From Oscillospiraceae bacterium (GTDB lineage: Bacteria; Bacillota; Clostridia; Oscillospirales; Oscillospiraceae), in the NCBI GenBank assembly GCA_016287555.1, contig JAEFAK010000067.1, positions 1 to 9,054 of the forward strand: DNA of 9,054 bases. The letters are read 5' to 3'. The notes below the pieces were generated by a model. That model was not told where the DNA came from. It saw nothing but the letters and a program-made list of their open reading frames with translations, and made no database searches. Positions 1 to 5,841 of this stretch are shown here, in pieces (within the stretch, counting starts at the first letter, position 1; each line of letters opens with the position of its first letter). The position numbers and the translations under genes are program-made.

Positions 1-80
1 GTCTGGACGGGCGCGCCGCCGCAGCCGGCCAGAAGCGCTGCGAGCGCGGCGGCAAGAAGCAGACAGACGAGCTTTTTCAT
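1..80 (-). CDS. Lipoprotein N-terminus (partial, cut by window edge)
   Basis: Only the first 26 codons are visible; the gene runs off the left edge. They encode a classic lipoprotein signal peptide: Met-Lys-Lys, a Leu/Ala-rich core at residues 4-18, and the lipobox L-A-G-C with the lipidated cysteine at residue 20, followed by Gly-Gly-Ala-Pro. The protein should be exported, lipidated and anchored on the outer face of the membrane. Its ATG overlaps the stop codon of the preceding flavin reductase gene as ATGA, so it is the sixth gene of the leftward operon and is probably translationally coupled. A weak AAGGA lies about 15 bases upstream inside that gene. The mature domain is outside the window, so no function can be given. 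A solute-binding protein or a small redox-partner lipoprotein are both possible. Confidence 0.8.
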   Translation of the reverse strand, partial: MKKLVCLLLAAALAALLAGCGGAPVQ

Positions 81-640
81 TTGAGCTTCAGCCCGTCCTT
101 GAAGGCCTCGCCTACGCGGCCGGAGACCTTGTAGTAGCCGTGCGTATAGGGGTCGAAGGCTATCGCGTCGAGGGCGTCGATATCGACGGCGCCGTCCTTC
201 ATGCAGCGCTCCTCGACGGATACGCGAAGGACCTTTCCGATGACGCCGAGGCCGGTCGCGTCGCTCTGAAACTCCACGAACTCGCACTCTATGGCGACGG
301 GCAGCTCGTTTATGACGGGCGCGTCCACGAGCGCGGAGCGCTCGGCGGTCAGGCCGGTGCGCTCGAATTTGTCGGCGACGCTGTGAGCGCTGACGACGCC
401 GAACCAGTCGGCCTCGACGACGTGCTTCGCGTCGGCGATATGGACGACGAAGCCGCCGCGCGCCTTGATGTTCTCGACGGTCTTGTGCGTCTCGGTCAGA
501 TTGAGGGCGACCATGTCGCGGTCGAGCATGGTGCCCCAGGCGGCGTTCATGACGTCCACGCTGTCGTCCTCGTTGTAGGTGGAGATGAGCAGCACGGGCA
601 TGGGGAAGATCGATCCCTTATTTTTGATCTCTTTTTTCAT
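77..640 (-). CDS. Flavin reductase-like FMN-binding protein
   Basis: This 187-residue protein fits the flavin reductase-like (split-barrel FMN-binding, DIM6/NTAB) family in length and motif order. Near the N-terminus it has PMPVLLISTY (13-22), then VMNAAWGTM (30-38), the HKTVENI flavin-contact segment (52-58), DKFERTGL (90-97), APVI (107-110), the IECEF strand (117-121) and a C-terminal HGYYKVSGRVGEAF (167-180). Members bind FMN and either reduce free flavin with NAD(P)H or act as flavin-dependent redox enzymes in the cytoplasm. The ATG start has AGGAGG nine bases upstream. It lies 31 bp downstream of the ABM monooxygenase gene and overlaps the next lipoprotein gene by 4 bp. It could supply reduced flavin to a partner oxidoreductase, but that is inferred from context. 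The family is clear; the substrate is unknown. Confidence 0.88.
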   Translation of the reverse strand: MKKEIKNKGSIFPMPVLLISTYNEDDSVDVMNAAWGTMLDRDMVALNLTETHKTVENIKARGGFVVHIADAKHVVEADWFGVVSAHSVADKFERTGLTAERSALVDAPVINELPVAIECEFVEFQSDATGLGVIGKVLRVSVEERCMKDGAVDIDALDAIAFDPYTHGYYKVSGRVGEAFKDGLKLK

Positions 641-671
641 CTGTTTTTCCTCCTGTTCTGGGGGTCGTCCG

Positions 672-1001
672 TCATTTCCTGATGAAGCGTTCGTCCTTTT
701 CGGGCACGCCGCTTTCGTCGGAGAGGAAGCGTTCGACTTTCATGTGCAGATCGTACTTTTCCCGCAGCGCCGCGACGGTGCCCATCATGGGCGAGGCGTG
801 GTGCGTGTCGACGGCCGCCTGATCGCGCCACTGGTCGATGAGCAGCACGGTCTCGGGATCGTCCATCGGGAAAAAGTATTCGTAGCGCAGGCAGCCGTCC
901 TCGGCCCGGATGGCCGATACGACGCCGCTGCGCGTCATCTCTTCGGCAAAGGCTCGCGCGGAGCCGTCTTTGCCGGTATAGTAGATATTGACGGTTATCA
1001 A
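672..1001 (-). CDS. ABM-domain (YgiN-like) putative quinol monooxygenase
   Basis: This 109-residue protein looks like a single-domain antibiotic-biosynthesis monooxygenase (dimeric ferredoxin-like fold). It opens with the strand MITVNIYY, then the helix SARAFAEEM (14-22). Next come the strand pair around CLRYEYFFPMDD (37-48) and TVLLIDQWRDQAAVDTHHAS (51-70), which carries the family's 'strand-D.W.d..a...H..s' pattern, and a C-terminal helix and strand (MMGTVAALREKYDLHMKVERF, 72-92). Relatives act on quinols or aromatic polyketides without a metal or cofactor; some are only heme or stress proteins. The start is TTG at 1001, supported by GGGAGG six bases upstream; no other start preserves the first strand. 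It sits between two flavoprotein genes, which suggests quinone or electrophile redox handling as inference. Confidence 0.8.
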   Translation of the reverse strand: MITVNIYYTGKDGSARAFAEEMTRSGVVSAIRAEDGCLRYEYFFPMDDPETVLLIDQWRDQAAVDTHHASPMMGTVAALREKYDLHMKVERFLSDESGVPEKDERFIRK

Positions 1002-1027
1002 GGCTGACCTCCCGGGTTCGTTTTTGC

Positions 1028-1052
1028 TAAAGGCCGGGGAGCCGCGCCTTTA
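1028..1052 (-). other. Intercistronic stem-loop
   Basis: A perfect 7-bp inverted repeat (TAAAGGC / GCCTTTA) with an 11-base GC-rich loop begins at the stop codon of the Fe-S flavoprotein-like gene and fills much of the 48-bp gap before the ABM gene. On the transcribed strand it is followed by an A-rich stretch rather than a U-tract, so it is not an intrinsic terminator. It may mark an mRNA-processing or stability element. Confidence 0.35.
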
Positions 1053-1688
1053 CCGGCGGGCGAGCTCCGCGCCCTTTTCGAAGGCTGCCCTGCACTCGGC
1101 GGGGAACACCGTCTCATGGCGCAGCTTTTTCGCCTCGGGATCGAACATCGTCCAGGGCCAGTCGGTCTTGCCGTAGTCCTTGAGCTGGAGCGTGTTCCCG
1201 CTGACGAGCACCTCCGTCGGGCCGACGAAGCGCTCGAGCGTTTTGCGGTAATTGTCCAGCAGGGGCAGGTACATCGTGTCCGGCGCGTTGCTCGTCATGA
1301 TGAGCAGGACGGGGACGGGGCGCTCATTGCAGCAGGGCGTCTCCAGATTATACGTCAGGTTCTGGAAGATGAGCCGCTCATAGAGCGCGCGGAACGAGGC
1401 CGTCAGCTCGGAGAGGTAGTTCGGCGAGCCGATTATCAGCCCGTCCGAGGCGCGGATCGCGTCGAGCACGGGCGTCAGAGCGTCCCGGCAGACGCAGCGG
1501 CCCTTGTTCTTCTCCCTTTTGCAGCCGAAGCAGGAGATGCAGCCGGTGTATTTTTCGAGGCGGAACAGGTCGAACCGCTCCACCGACGCGCCGGCGGACT
1601 CCGCGCCGCGCGATGCCTCGGAGATCAGCGTCTCCGTATTCCAGCCCATCCGGGGGCCGGCGTTTACTGCGACGATCTTTTTGCTCAT
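1050..1688 (-). CDS. NADPH-dependent FMN reductase / iron-sulfur flavoprotein-like protein
   Basis: This 212-residue flavodoxin-fold protein has an N-terminal strand and phosphate loop (IVAVNAGPRMGWNTETLI, 5-22) that should hold the FMN phosphate. A cysteine cluster C50-x2-C53-x2-C56 follows, with C65 and C67, close to the CX2CX2CX(n)C pattern of iron-sulfur flavoproteins. DGLIIGSPNY (82-91) is the typical flavin-ring loop, followed by a helix (ASFRALYERL, 97-106). The family shuttles electrons or reduces quinones, nitro- or azo-compounds with FMN, sometimes with a [4Fe-4S] cluster. Whether this one carries a cluster is unproven, because several relatives keep only part of the cysteine set. 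The ATG has GGAGG seven bases upstream, and only 2 bp separate it from the preceding membrane-protein stop, indicating an operon. The role in redox stress is inferred. Confidence 0.85.
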   Translation of the reverse strand: MSKKIVAVNAGPRMGWNTETLISEASRGAESAGASVERFDLFRLEKYTGCISCFGCKREKNKGRCVCRDALTPVLDAIRASDGLIIGSPNYLSELTASFRALYERLIFQNLTYNLETPCCNERPVPVLLIMTSNAPDTMYLPLLDNYRKTLERFVGPTEVLVSGNTLQLKDYGKTDWPWTMFDPEAKKLRHETVFPAECRAAFEKGAELARR

Positions 1689-1690
1689 GT

Positions 1691-2371
1691 TTATTCCTCC
1701 GTTCTCGGTTTATTCACGCCGCGGCCCGCCTTTTTCCCCGTGACGGAGCGCAGGAACGCGGATATGAGCAGGATATAGCAGACTGTCTTCGGCAGCATGA
1801 GCATGCCGAGCTTGGGAACGAGCCCGGCGCCTACGGCGACCGGGATATAAAACAGGAAGGACAGCAGGATATAGAGCCACACGGGCCGGAATATCCGGTC
1901 CTCTTTTCTCTTTTTGAAATAAAGGACGCAGACCAGCGCGCCGAGCAGGACGAAGGGGACGTTGCGTATCACGCCCCAGGTCACGTCCCCGCTGTTGGTC
2001 AGCCAGCCGTTTTGCGGGAAAAGGCACAGCGCGGCGCGCACCGCGGAAAGGATCCATACGGCCGCCGTGACTCCCTTTTTCCGCCGCTCTCCGTAATGCC
2101 CCGACCATATATAGTACAGCAGGAGATAGAAGACCGTCATCGTGACGGACGTCACCAGCTTGCCGAGACCGAGCGCGGCGGTAAGGTCCGCGTCCGAGAA
2201 ACAGTTCAGGACGCGGGGGACGAGGTGGAACGCGTCCCCGCAGCCGAGAACGAGGGCCGCGGCGCCCATGAGCTTCTCCGTTTTGCCCTTTCCGCGGCAG
2301 AGCATGACGCATCCGCTGACTATCGCGAACAGCAGATACAGGATATCAAAGGTCGATTCTCCGTATTTCAT
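1691..2371 (-). CDS. Seven-helix membrane protein of unknown function
   Basis: I cannot name a family for this 226-residue protein. Hydrophobicity read by eye gives seven membrane segments at about 9-25, 34-51, 68-89, 100-118, 132-152, 163-185 and 188-207, with short charged loops and a basic C-terminal tail. Striking polar residues lie at helix ends: GCGDAFHLVPR (43-53), LFPQNGW (117-123) and WGVIRNVPF (132-140). These look like conserved positions rather than random sequence and could be a ligand or metal site. The ATG at 2371 is preferred over an in-frame TTG at 2377 because GGGG sits six bases upstream of the ATG. It lies just after the UvrA-like gene and 2 bp before the Fe-S flavoprotein-like gene, so it is co-transcribed with both. 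A transporter, sensor or enzyme are all possible. Confidence 0.75.
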   Translation of the reverse strand: MKYGESTFDILYLLFAIVSGCVMLCRGKGKTEKLMGAAALVLGCGDAFHLVPRVLNCFSDADLTAALGLGKLVTSVTMTVFYLLLYYIWSGHYGERRKKGVTAAVWILSAVRAALCLFPQNGWLTNSGDVTWGVIRNVPFVLLGALVCVLYFKKRKEDRIFRPVWLYILLSFLFYIPVAVGAGLVPKLGMLMLPKTVCYILLISAFLRSVTGKKAGRGVNKPRTEE

Positions 2372-2400
2372 AAGCAACCCCGAAGTATGTTTTCCGTCAT
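2368..2400 (-). CDS. Possible 10-codon bridging ORF between uvrA-like and membrane-protein genes
   Basis: An ATG at 2400 overlaps the UvrA-like stop as ATGA and has GGGAG six bases upstream. It reads ten codons (M-T-E-N-I-L-R-G-C-L) and ends in a TGA that overlaps the ATG of the membrane-protein gene, again as ATGA. The arrangement would let ribosomes pass from one large gene to the next by stop-start coupling. It may be an uncounted leader peptide, or the true upstream start of the membrane protein if a base were missing here. A chance occurrence is also possible. Confidence 0.3.
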   Translation of the reverse strand: MTENILRGCL

Positions 2401-4880
2401 ATGAATCTCCCGGTAACGCTTTCCGGGCAGAGCCTTATCTCCTCCGACGTTCCGCAGGCGACGATCCTGCCGCCCTCCTCGCCGCCGCCGGGGCCCATGT
2501 CCACGACGTAGTCGGCGGCGCGGATGACGGCGGTGTCGTGCTCTATGACGACGACCGTCGCGCCGCGGGCGATGAGCGTCCGGAATACGTTCAGCAGCGT
2601 CTCCACGTCCTTCGGATGCAGGCCGATGGTCGGCTCGTCGAAGACGAAAACGGAGTCCTCCTGCTGCCTGCCCATCTCGGAGGCCAGCTTCAGCCGCTGC
2701 GCCTCGCCGCCGGAAAGGCCCGGCGTCTCCTCGCCGAGCGTCAGATAACCGAGGCCGAGGTCGCGCAGCGTCTCGAGGCGCGGCCTGACGGCGCTCATCT
2801 CCGCGCAGAAGCCGAGGGCGGTGCTGACGTCCATATCCATGACCTCCGGCAGGGAGCGCTCCTCGCCGGAGCCGTTTTTATAAAGTATCCTGCCGGCCGC
2901 CCTTGCGTAGCGCGAGCCCCTGCATTCGGGGCAGGGGATGTTCACGTCCGGCAGGAACTGGACGTCGAGGGATATCTGGCCCGTCCCGTCGCAGACGGGG
3001 CAGCGGAGCGAGCCGGTATTGTAGGAGAAATCGCCGGCCTTGAAGCCGAGCTGCCTTGCGGCCTTCGTTTTCGCGTATATCTTCCGCAGCTCGTCATGCA
3101 CGTTGGCGTAGGTCGCGACCGTGGAGCGGACGTTGACGCCTATGGGCGTCGCGTCTATGAGCTTGACGTGGCGTATCCCCTCCGCCTCGACAGACCTGAC
3201 GTGCTCCGGCGGCTTTTTGCCGGAGCAGAGCGCGTCCAGCGCCGGGACGAGGCTCTCGAGTATGAGCGTAGTCTTGCCCGAGCCCGATACGCCTGTGACG
3301 ACCGTCAGCGCGCCCTTCGGGATGCTGACCTCCAGCGGCCTGACGGTATGGATCCGGTCCGTCTCCATCCGTATCGCGCCCTTTGCGAAGGGGTCCTTCC
3401 CGGCGCCGGCCCCGGAGGGGCTACGCCTGCCGGAGAGGTAATCCCCGATGACGGACGCGCCGCAGCTTTCTATCTGCCCGACAGTGCCCTCGGCGATGAC
3501 GGTCCCGCCTTTGGCTCCGGCCTCGGGGCCGAGCTCGATGATCCAGTCCGCTTCCCCAAGTATCTGCGTATCGTGATCGACCAGCAGGACGGTGTTTCCG
3601 TCGCGCACGAGGTCGCGCATGACGCCGTTGAGGCCGACGATGTTCGCGGGGTGCAGGCCGATGGAGGGCTCGTCGAGAACGTAGAGCACGCCCGTCGTCC
3701 TGTTGCGCACGGCGCGGGCGAGCTGCATGCGCTGCCGCTCTCCCGTGGAGAGGGTCGAGGAGGCCCTGTCCAGAGCAAGGTAGCCGAGGCCGAGCTCCGT
3801 CAGCCGCGCGGCGGTCTCCAGATAGGACTCGCAGATGTTCTTCGCCATGGGCCGCATCTCCTCCGGCAGGGAGGAGGGGACCTTCTTCACCCACTCGACG
3901 GACTCTCTGAGCGTCATCTCGCAGGCCCGGTCGAGGGATATCCCCATCAGCCGCGGCGCTCTCGCCGCCTCGGAAAGGCGCGTGCCTCCGCAGTCGGGGC
4001 AGACGTCCTCCCTGAGGAACTTTTCGACGCGCTTCATGCCCTTTTCGTCCTTGACCTTGCCGAGGGCGTTGAGCACAGTGGCGGTCGCGCTGTAATAGGT
4101 GAAGTCCATTTCCCCGGCGGTCGCGGTGTCGGCCTTTTTCGGGCGGTAGAAGATGTGCTTTTTCTCCATGGGCCCGTCGTATACTATCTCCTTCTCCCGC
4201 TCCGTCAGGTCGCGGAAGGGGACGTCCGTCCTGACGCCCATGGCGCGGCAGACGTCGGTCATCAGAGACCACATCAGGGAGTTCCAGGGCGCGACGGCGC
4301 CGCCGTCTATCGTGAGGCTCTCGTCGGGGACGAGCGTGCTCCTGTCGACGGTGCGCACGGTCCCCGTCCCGCCGCAGGTCTTGCAGGCGCCCTGCGAATT
4401 GAAGGCGAGCTCCTCCGCGCCGGGGCCGAAAAAGCGCTCGCCGCACACGGGGCAAACTATCTCCTGCATGAGGGCGACCTGAAAGCCCGGCTCGGCGTAG
4501 TGCCCGTTGGGGCAGCGGTGGGACGAGAGGCGCGAGAACATCAGCCGCAGGCTGTTGAGCAGCTCCGTCCCCGTGCCGAAGGTCGAGCGGATGCCCGGCA
4601 CGCCCGGCCGCTGATGCAGCGCGAGCGCGGCGGGAACGTACAGCACCTCGTCCACGTCGGCGCGGGAGGCCTGCGTCATCCTCCGCCGGGTATACGTAGA
4701 GAGGGACTCCAGATATCTTCTCGAGCCCTCCGCGTACAGCACGCCCAGCGCGAGCGAGGACTTCCCCGAGCCCGAAACGCCGGCTATCCCGACTATCCCG
4801 TGGAGCGGGACGTCGACGTCGACGTTCTTCAGATTGTGGACCCGCGCGCCCCTGACTATGATCTTTCTCGGCTCATCCAT
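2397..4880 (-). CDS. uvrA: Short UvrA-family ABC ATPase (UvrB-binding domain absent)
   Basis: This 827-residue protein has the tandem ABC architecture of UvrA. The first ATPase has Walker A GVSGSGKSS (34-42), signature LSTGERQRMQLA (377-388) and Walker B YVLDEPSIGLHP (400-411). The second has Walker A GVSGSGKTT (530-538), signature LSGGEAQRLKLA (722-733), Walker B VFVFDEPTIGLHP (744-756) and the H-loop histidine (IEHD, 779-782). Zinc-type cysteine pairs occur at 143/146 and 166/169, at 294/297, and at 627/630 and 650/653. Canonical UvrA has about 940 residues. Here the sequence runs from HRCPNGH (121-127) almost directly into the CPVCG module, so the UvrB-binding insertion is missing, as in the shorter UvrA paralogues linked to drug tolerance. 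The role is therefore DNA binding or damage/ligand response, perhaps not standard excision repair. ATG 4880 is chosen because homology starts right after it; an upstream TTG (4934) adds an unlike, Arg/Pro-rich tail. It is the first gene of the leftward operon. Confidence 0.9.
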   Translation of the reverse strand: MDEPRKIIVRGARVHNLKNVDVDVPLHGIVGIAGVSGSGKSSLALGVLYAEGSRRYLESLSTYTRRRMTQASRADVDEVLYVPAALALHQRPGVPGIRSTFGTGTELLNSLRLMFSRLSSHRCPNGHYAEPGFQVALMQEIVCPVCGERFFGPGAEELAFNSQGACKTCGGTGTVRTVDRSTLVPDESLTIDGGAVAPWNSLMWSLMTDVCRAMGVRTDVPFRDLTEREKEIVYDGPMEKKHIFYRPKKADTATAGEMDFTYYSATATVLNALGKVKDEKGMKRVEKFLREDVCPDCGGTRLSEAARAPRLMGISLDRACEMTLRESVEWVKKVPSSLPEEMRPMAKNICESYLETAARLTELGLGYLALDRASSTLSTGERQRMQLARAVRNRTTGVLYVLDEPSIGLHPANIVGLNGVMRDLVRDGNTVLLVDHDTQILGEADWIIELGPEAGAKGGTVIAEGTVGQIESCGASVIGDYLSGRRSPSGAGAGKDPFAKGAIRMETDRIHTVRPLEVSIPKGALTVVTGVSGSGKTTLILESLVPALDALCSGKKPPEHVRSVEAEGIRHVKLIDATPIGVNVRSTVATYANVHDELRKIYAKTKAARQLGFKAGDFSYNTGSLRCPVCDGTGQISLDVQFLPDVNIPCPECRGSRYARAAGRILYKNGSGEERSLPEVMDMDVSTALGFCAEMSAVRPRLETLRDLGLGYLTLGEETPGLSGGEAQRLKLASEMGRQQEDSVFVFDEPTIGLHPKDVETLLNVFRTLIARGATVVVIEHDTAVIRAADYVVDMGPGGGEEGGRIVACGTSEEIRLCPESVTGRFI

Positions 4881-4955
4881 GGCAGGTATCTCTTTTCCGT
4901 GTTTTCTGAACGGAGCCCGCCGCGGCGGACCCAAAACAGCAATAGTATATCTTTA

Positions 4956-4984
4956 ACGATACCATGTTGCGGACAGGATTTCAA
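4956..4984 (-). promoter_or_regulatory. Probable promoter of the leftward uvrA-led operon
   Basis: On the minus strand TTGAAA (4984-4979) and TATCGT (4961-4956) are separated by exactly 17 bases, giving a sigma-A-like promoter about 75 bases before the UvrA-like ATG. An alternative -10, TATACT at 4949-4944, is a better hexamer but has no good -35 at the right distance. No LexA-type box was recognised, so SOS control is not evident. Confidence 0.45.
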
Positions 4985-5017
4985 TCGCGGCCGGCGAAGA
5001 GGGGCGAAAGAACGGGC

Positions 5018-5035
5018 GATCCGGTTCCGCGGATC
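5018..5035. repeat. Inverted repeat in the divergent spacer
   Basis: GATCCG and CGGATC form a perfect 6-bp inverted repeat around a 6-base centre, lying between the two divergent promoters. The surrounding 4985-5080 stretch is very GC-rich and also has GGCCGGCG twice (4989-4996 and 5038-5045). It has no U-tract, so it is not a terminator. An operator or chance in GC-rich DNA are both possible. Nothing else was found in the spacer apart from the promoters. Confidence 0.25.
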
Positions 5036-5079
5036 CTGGCCGGCGCGCTGCGGAGACTCGCCCGCGGCGCCGTTTGCTG

Positions 5080-5108
5080 TTGTTTTGGCGGCTTTGGTCT
5101 GATATAAT
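5080..5108 (+). promoter_or_regulatory. Promoter of the DUF1648-like gene
   Basis: TTGTTT (5080-5085), 17 bases, then a perfect TATAAT (5103-5108). Transcription should start near 5115, which leaves a leader of roughly 55 bases before the chosen ATG at 5170. It faces away from the uvrA-led operon promoter, so the two units are divergent. Confidence 0.65.
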
Positions 5109-5169
5109 GTAAAAAATGGATGATATCGGCGTTCCGCCCGGCGCTCACGGGCGGGGCGGGGAGGTCAAA

Positions 5170-5670
5170 ATGGCGCAGTTCAGCCTTTTTCGCAGAAAAA
5201 AACTCATAATGAAATTCACGCCGCTTTCCATCGTTCTGGAGGCGCTTGCGTTCGTCGCGCTGGGTCTTGGCTTCGTTGTCATGGACCTGCTTTATCCCGC
5301 CCTCCCGGCGACGGTGCCGACGGCCTTTGCCGCGGACGGCTCCGTGCTCGCGACCGGCGTCAAAGAGGTGACGCTCGTCCATCTCATCCTCGGGGCCTTC
5401 GTATTCATCATCCTCTTGTGCATAAACATCATCGCGCGCCAGTCCTGCCCCCCGGACCGCCCTCTCCCGACGCTCGGCACGGTCCTCAACGCGCTCTCCG
5501 CGGCGAAGGCGCTGTTTCTCGCTTATGAGACGGGGAGGACGTGGTACGCCATGTCGCTCCGGCCGGCTCCCGGGTGGATGCTTTACGCGCTCATCGGCGC
5601 GGAGCTTATCGTCGCGGCCGCGGCGGCGCTGATCATAATAAGGCGCAGAGCCGGCGGGGCGGAGGGCTGA
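5170..5670 (+). CDS. DUF1648-like four-helix membrane protein
   Basis: This 166-residue protein has a basic N-terminus (FRRKKLIMK) and four probable membrane segments at about 18-42, 66-89, 102-119 and 136-157, ending in an RRR stop-transfer. After helix one, YPALPATVPTAFAADGSV (42-59) matches the 'YP.LP..vPtHf...G' loop typical of DUF1648 proteins, although the usual histidine is replaced by alanine. DUF1648 occurs in SdpI-type immunity proteins and many uncharacterised Firmicute membrane proteins. The ATG at 5170 is preferred because GGGGAGG lies just upstream; an in-frame ATG at 5116 coincides with the predicted transcription start and would add a non-hydrophobic, Gly-rich tail. It appears to be a single-gene unit between two operons. 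The function is unknown. Confidence 0.7.
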   Translation: MAQFSLFRRKKLIMKFTPLSIVLEALAFVALGLGFVVMDLLYPALPATVPTAFAADGSVLATGVKEVTLVHLILGAFVFIILLCINIIARQSCPPDRPLPTLGTVLNALSAAKALFLAYETGRTWYAMSLRPAPGWMLYALIGAELIVAAAAALIIIRRRAGGAEG

Positions 5671-5739
5671 ACCCCGCGCCGGAGCGGGCTTAGCCGCAGA
5701 TGCAGTCCGTTTTGGAATGACAAAAGTCGCTATCATAAT

Positions 5740-5768
5740 TTGACGGGCATAGGCAGAACTATTATAAT
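5740..5768 (+). promoter_or_regulatory. Strong promoter of the TRAP transporter operon
   Basis: TTGACG (5740-5745) and TATAAT (5763-5768) are separated by 17 bases, one mismatch from the sigma-A consensus overall. The expected transcription start is about 5775, giving a leader of roughly 67 bases before the TTG start of the small permease gene. The unit therefore has its own promoter rather than depending on read-through from the DUF1648-like gene. Confidence 0.8.
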
Positions 5769-5770
5769 AT

Positions 5771-5789
5771 ATATGTAAAACATATGTAA
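5771..5789. promoter_or_regulatory. Candidate operator overlapping the TRAP transcription start
   Basis: ATATGT-AAA-ACATAT (5771-5785) is a perfect inverted repeat immediately after the -10 box. The octamer ATATGTAA also occurs twice (5771-5778 and 5782-5789), offset by 11 bases, about one helical turn. The GT-AAA-AC core resembles the GT...AC half-site plan of GntR-family regulators, which often control solute uptake genes. The placement over +1 fits repression. The regulator gene is not in the window, and AT-rich DNA makes short palindromes common. Confidence 0.4.
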
Positions 5790-5841
5790 CAAACGCGGGG
5801 TTTTGTCCGCCTGTCCCGGAATCTTATAAGGAGGGATACGC

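Noticed and set aside
2142..5102. A very long plus-strand open frame (986 codons) opposite the UvrA-like and membrane-protein genes
   Set aside because: It is antisense to clear ABC ATPase motifs, has no recognisable domain, is rich in Arg/Ala/Gly/Asp as expected from GC-rich antisense reading, and has no suitable ribosome binding site.
5673..5688. CCCGC-N6-GCGGG hairpin just after the DUF1648-like gene as a terminator
   Set aside because: Only a 5-bp stem and no following T-tract; too weak to call a terminator, so read-through toward the TRAP operon cannot be excluded.
4981..5736. 251-codon minus-strand open frame opposite the DUF1648-like gene
   Set aside because: Arg/Glu-rich composition with no domain; the plus strand has a promoter, ribosome binding site and membrane-protein pattern.
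5776..5841. Riboswitch in the TRAP leader
   Set aside because: The leader is about 67 bases with only a weak GCGG/CCGC hairpin and no recognisable aptamer core.
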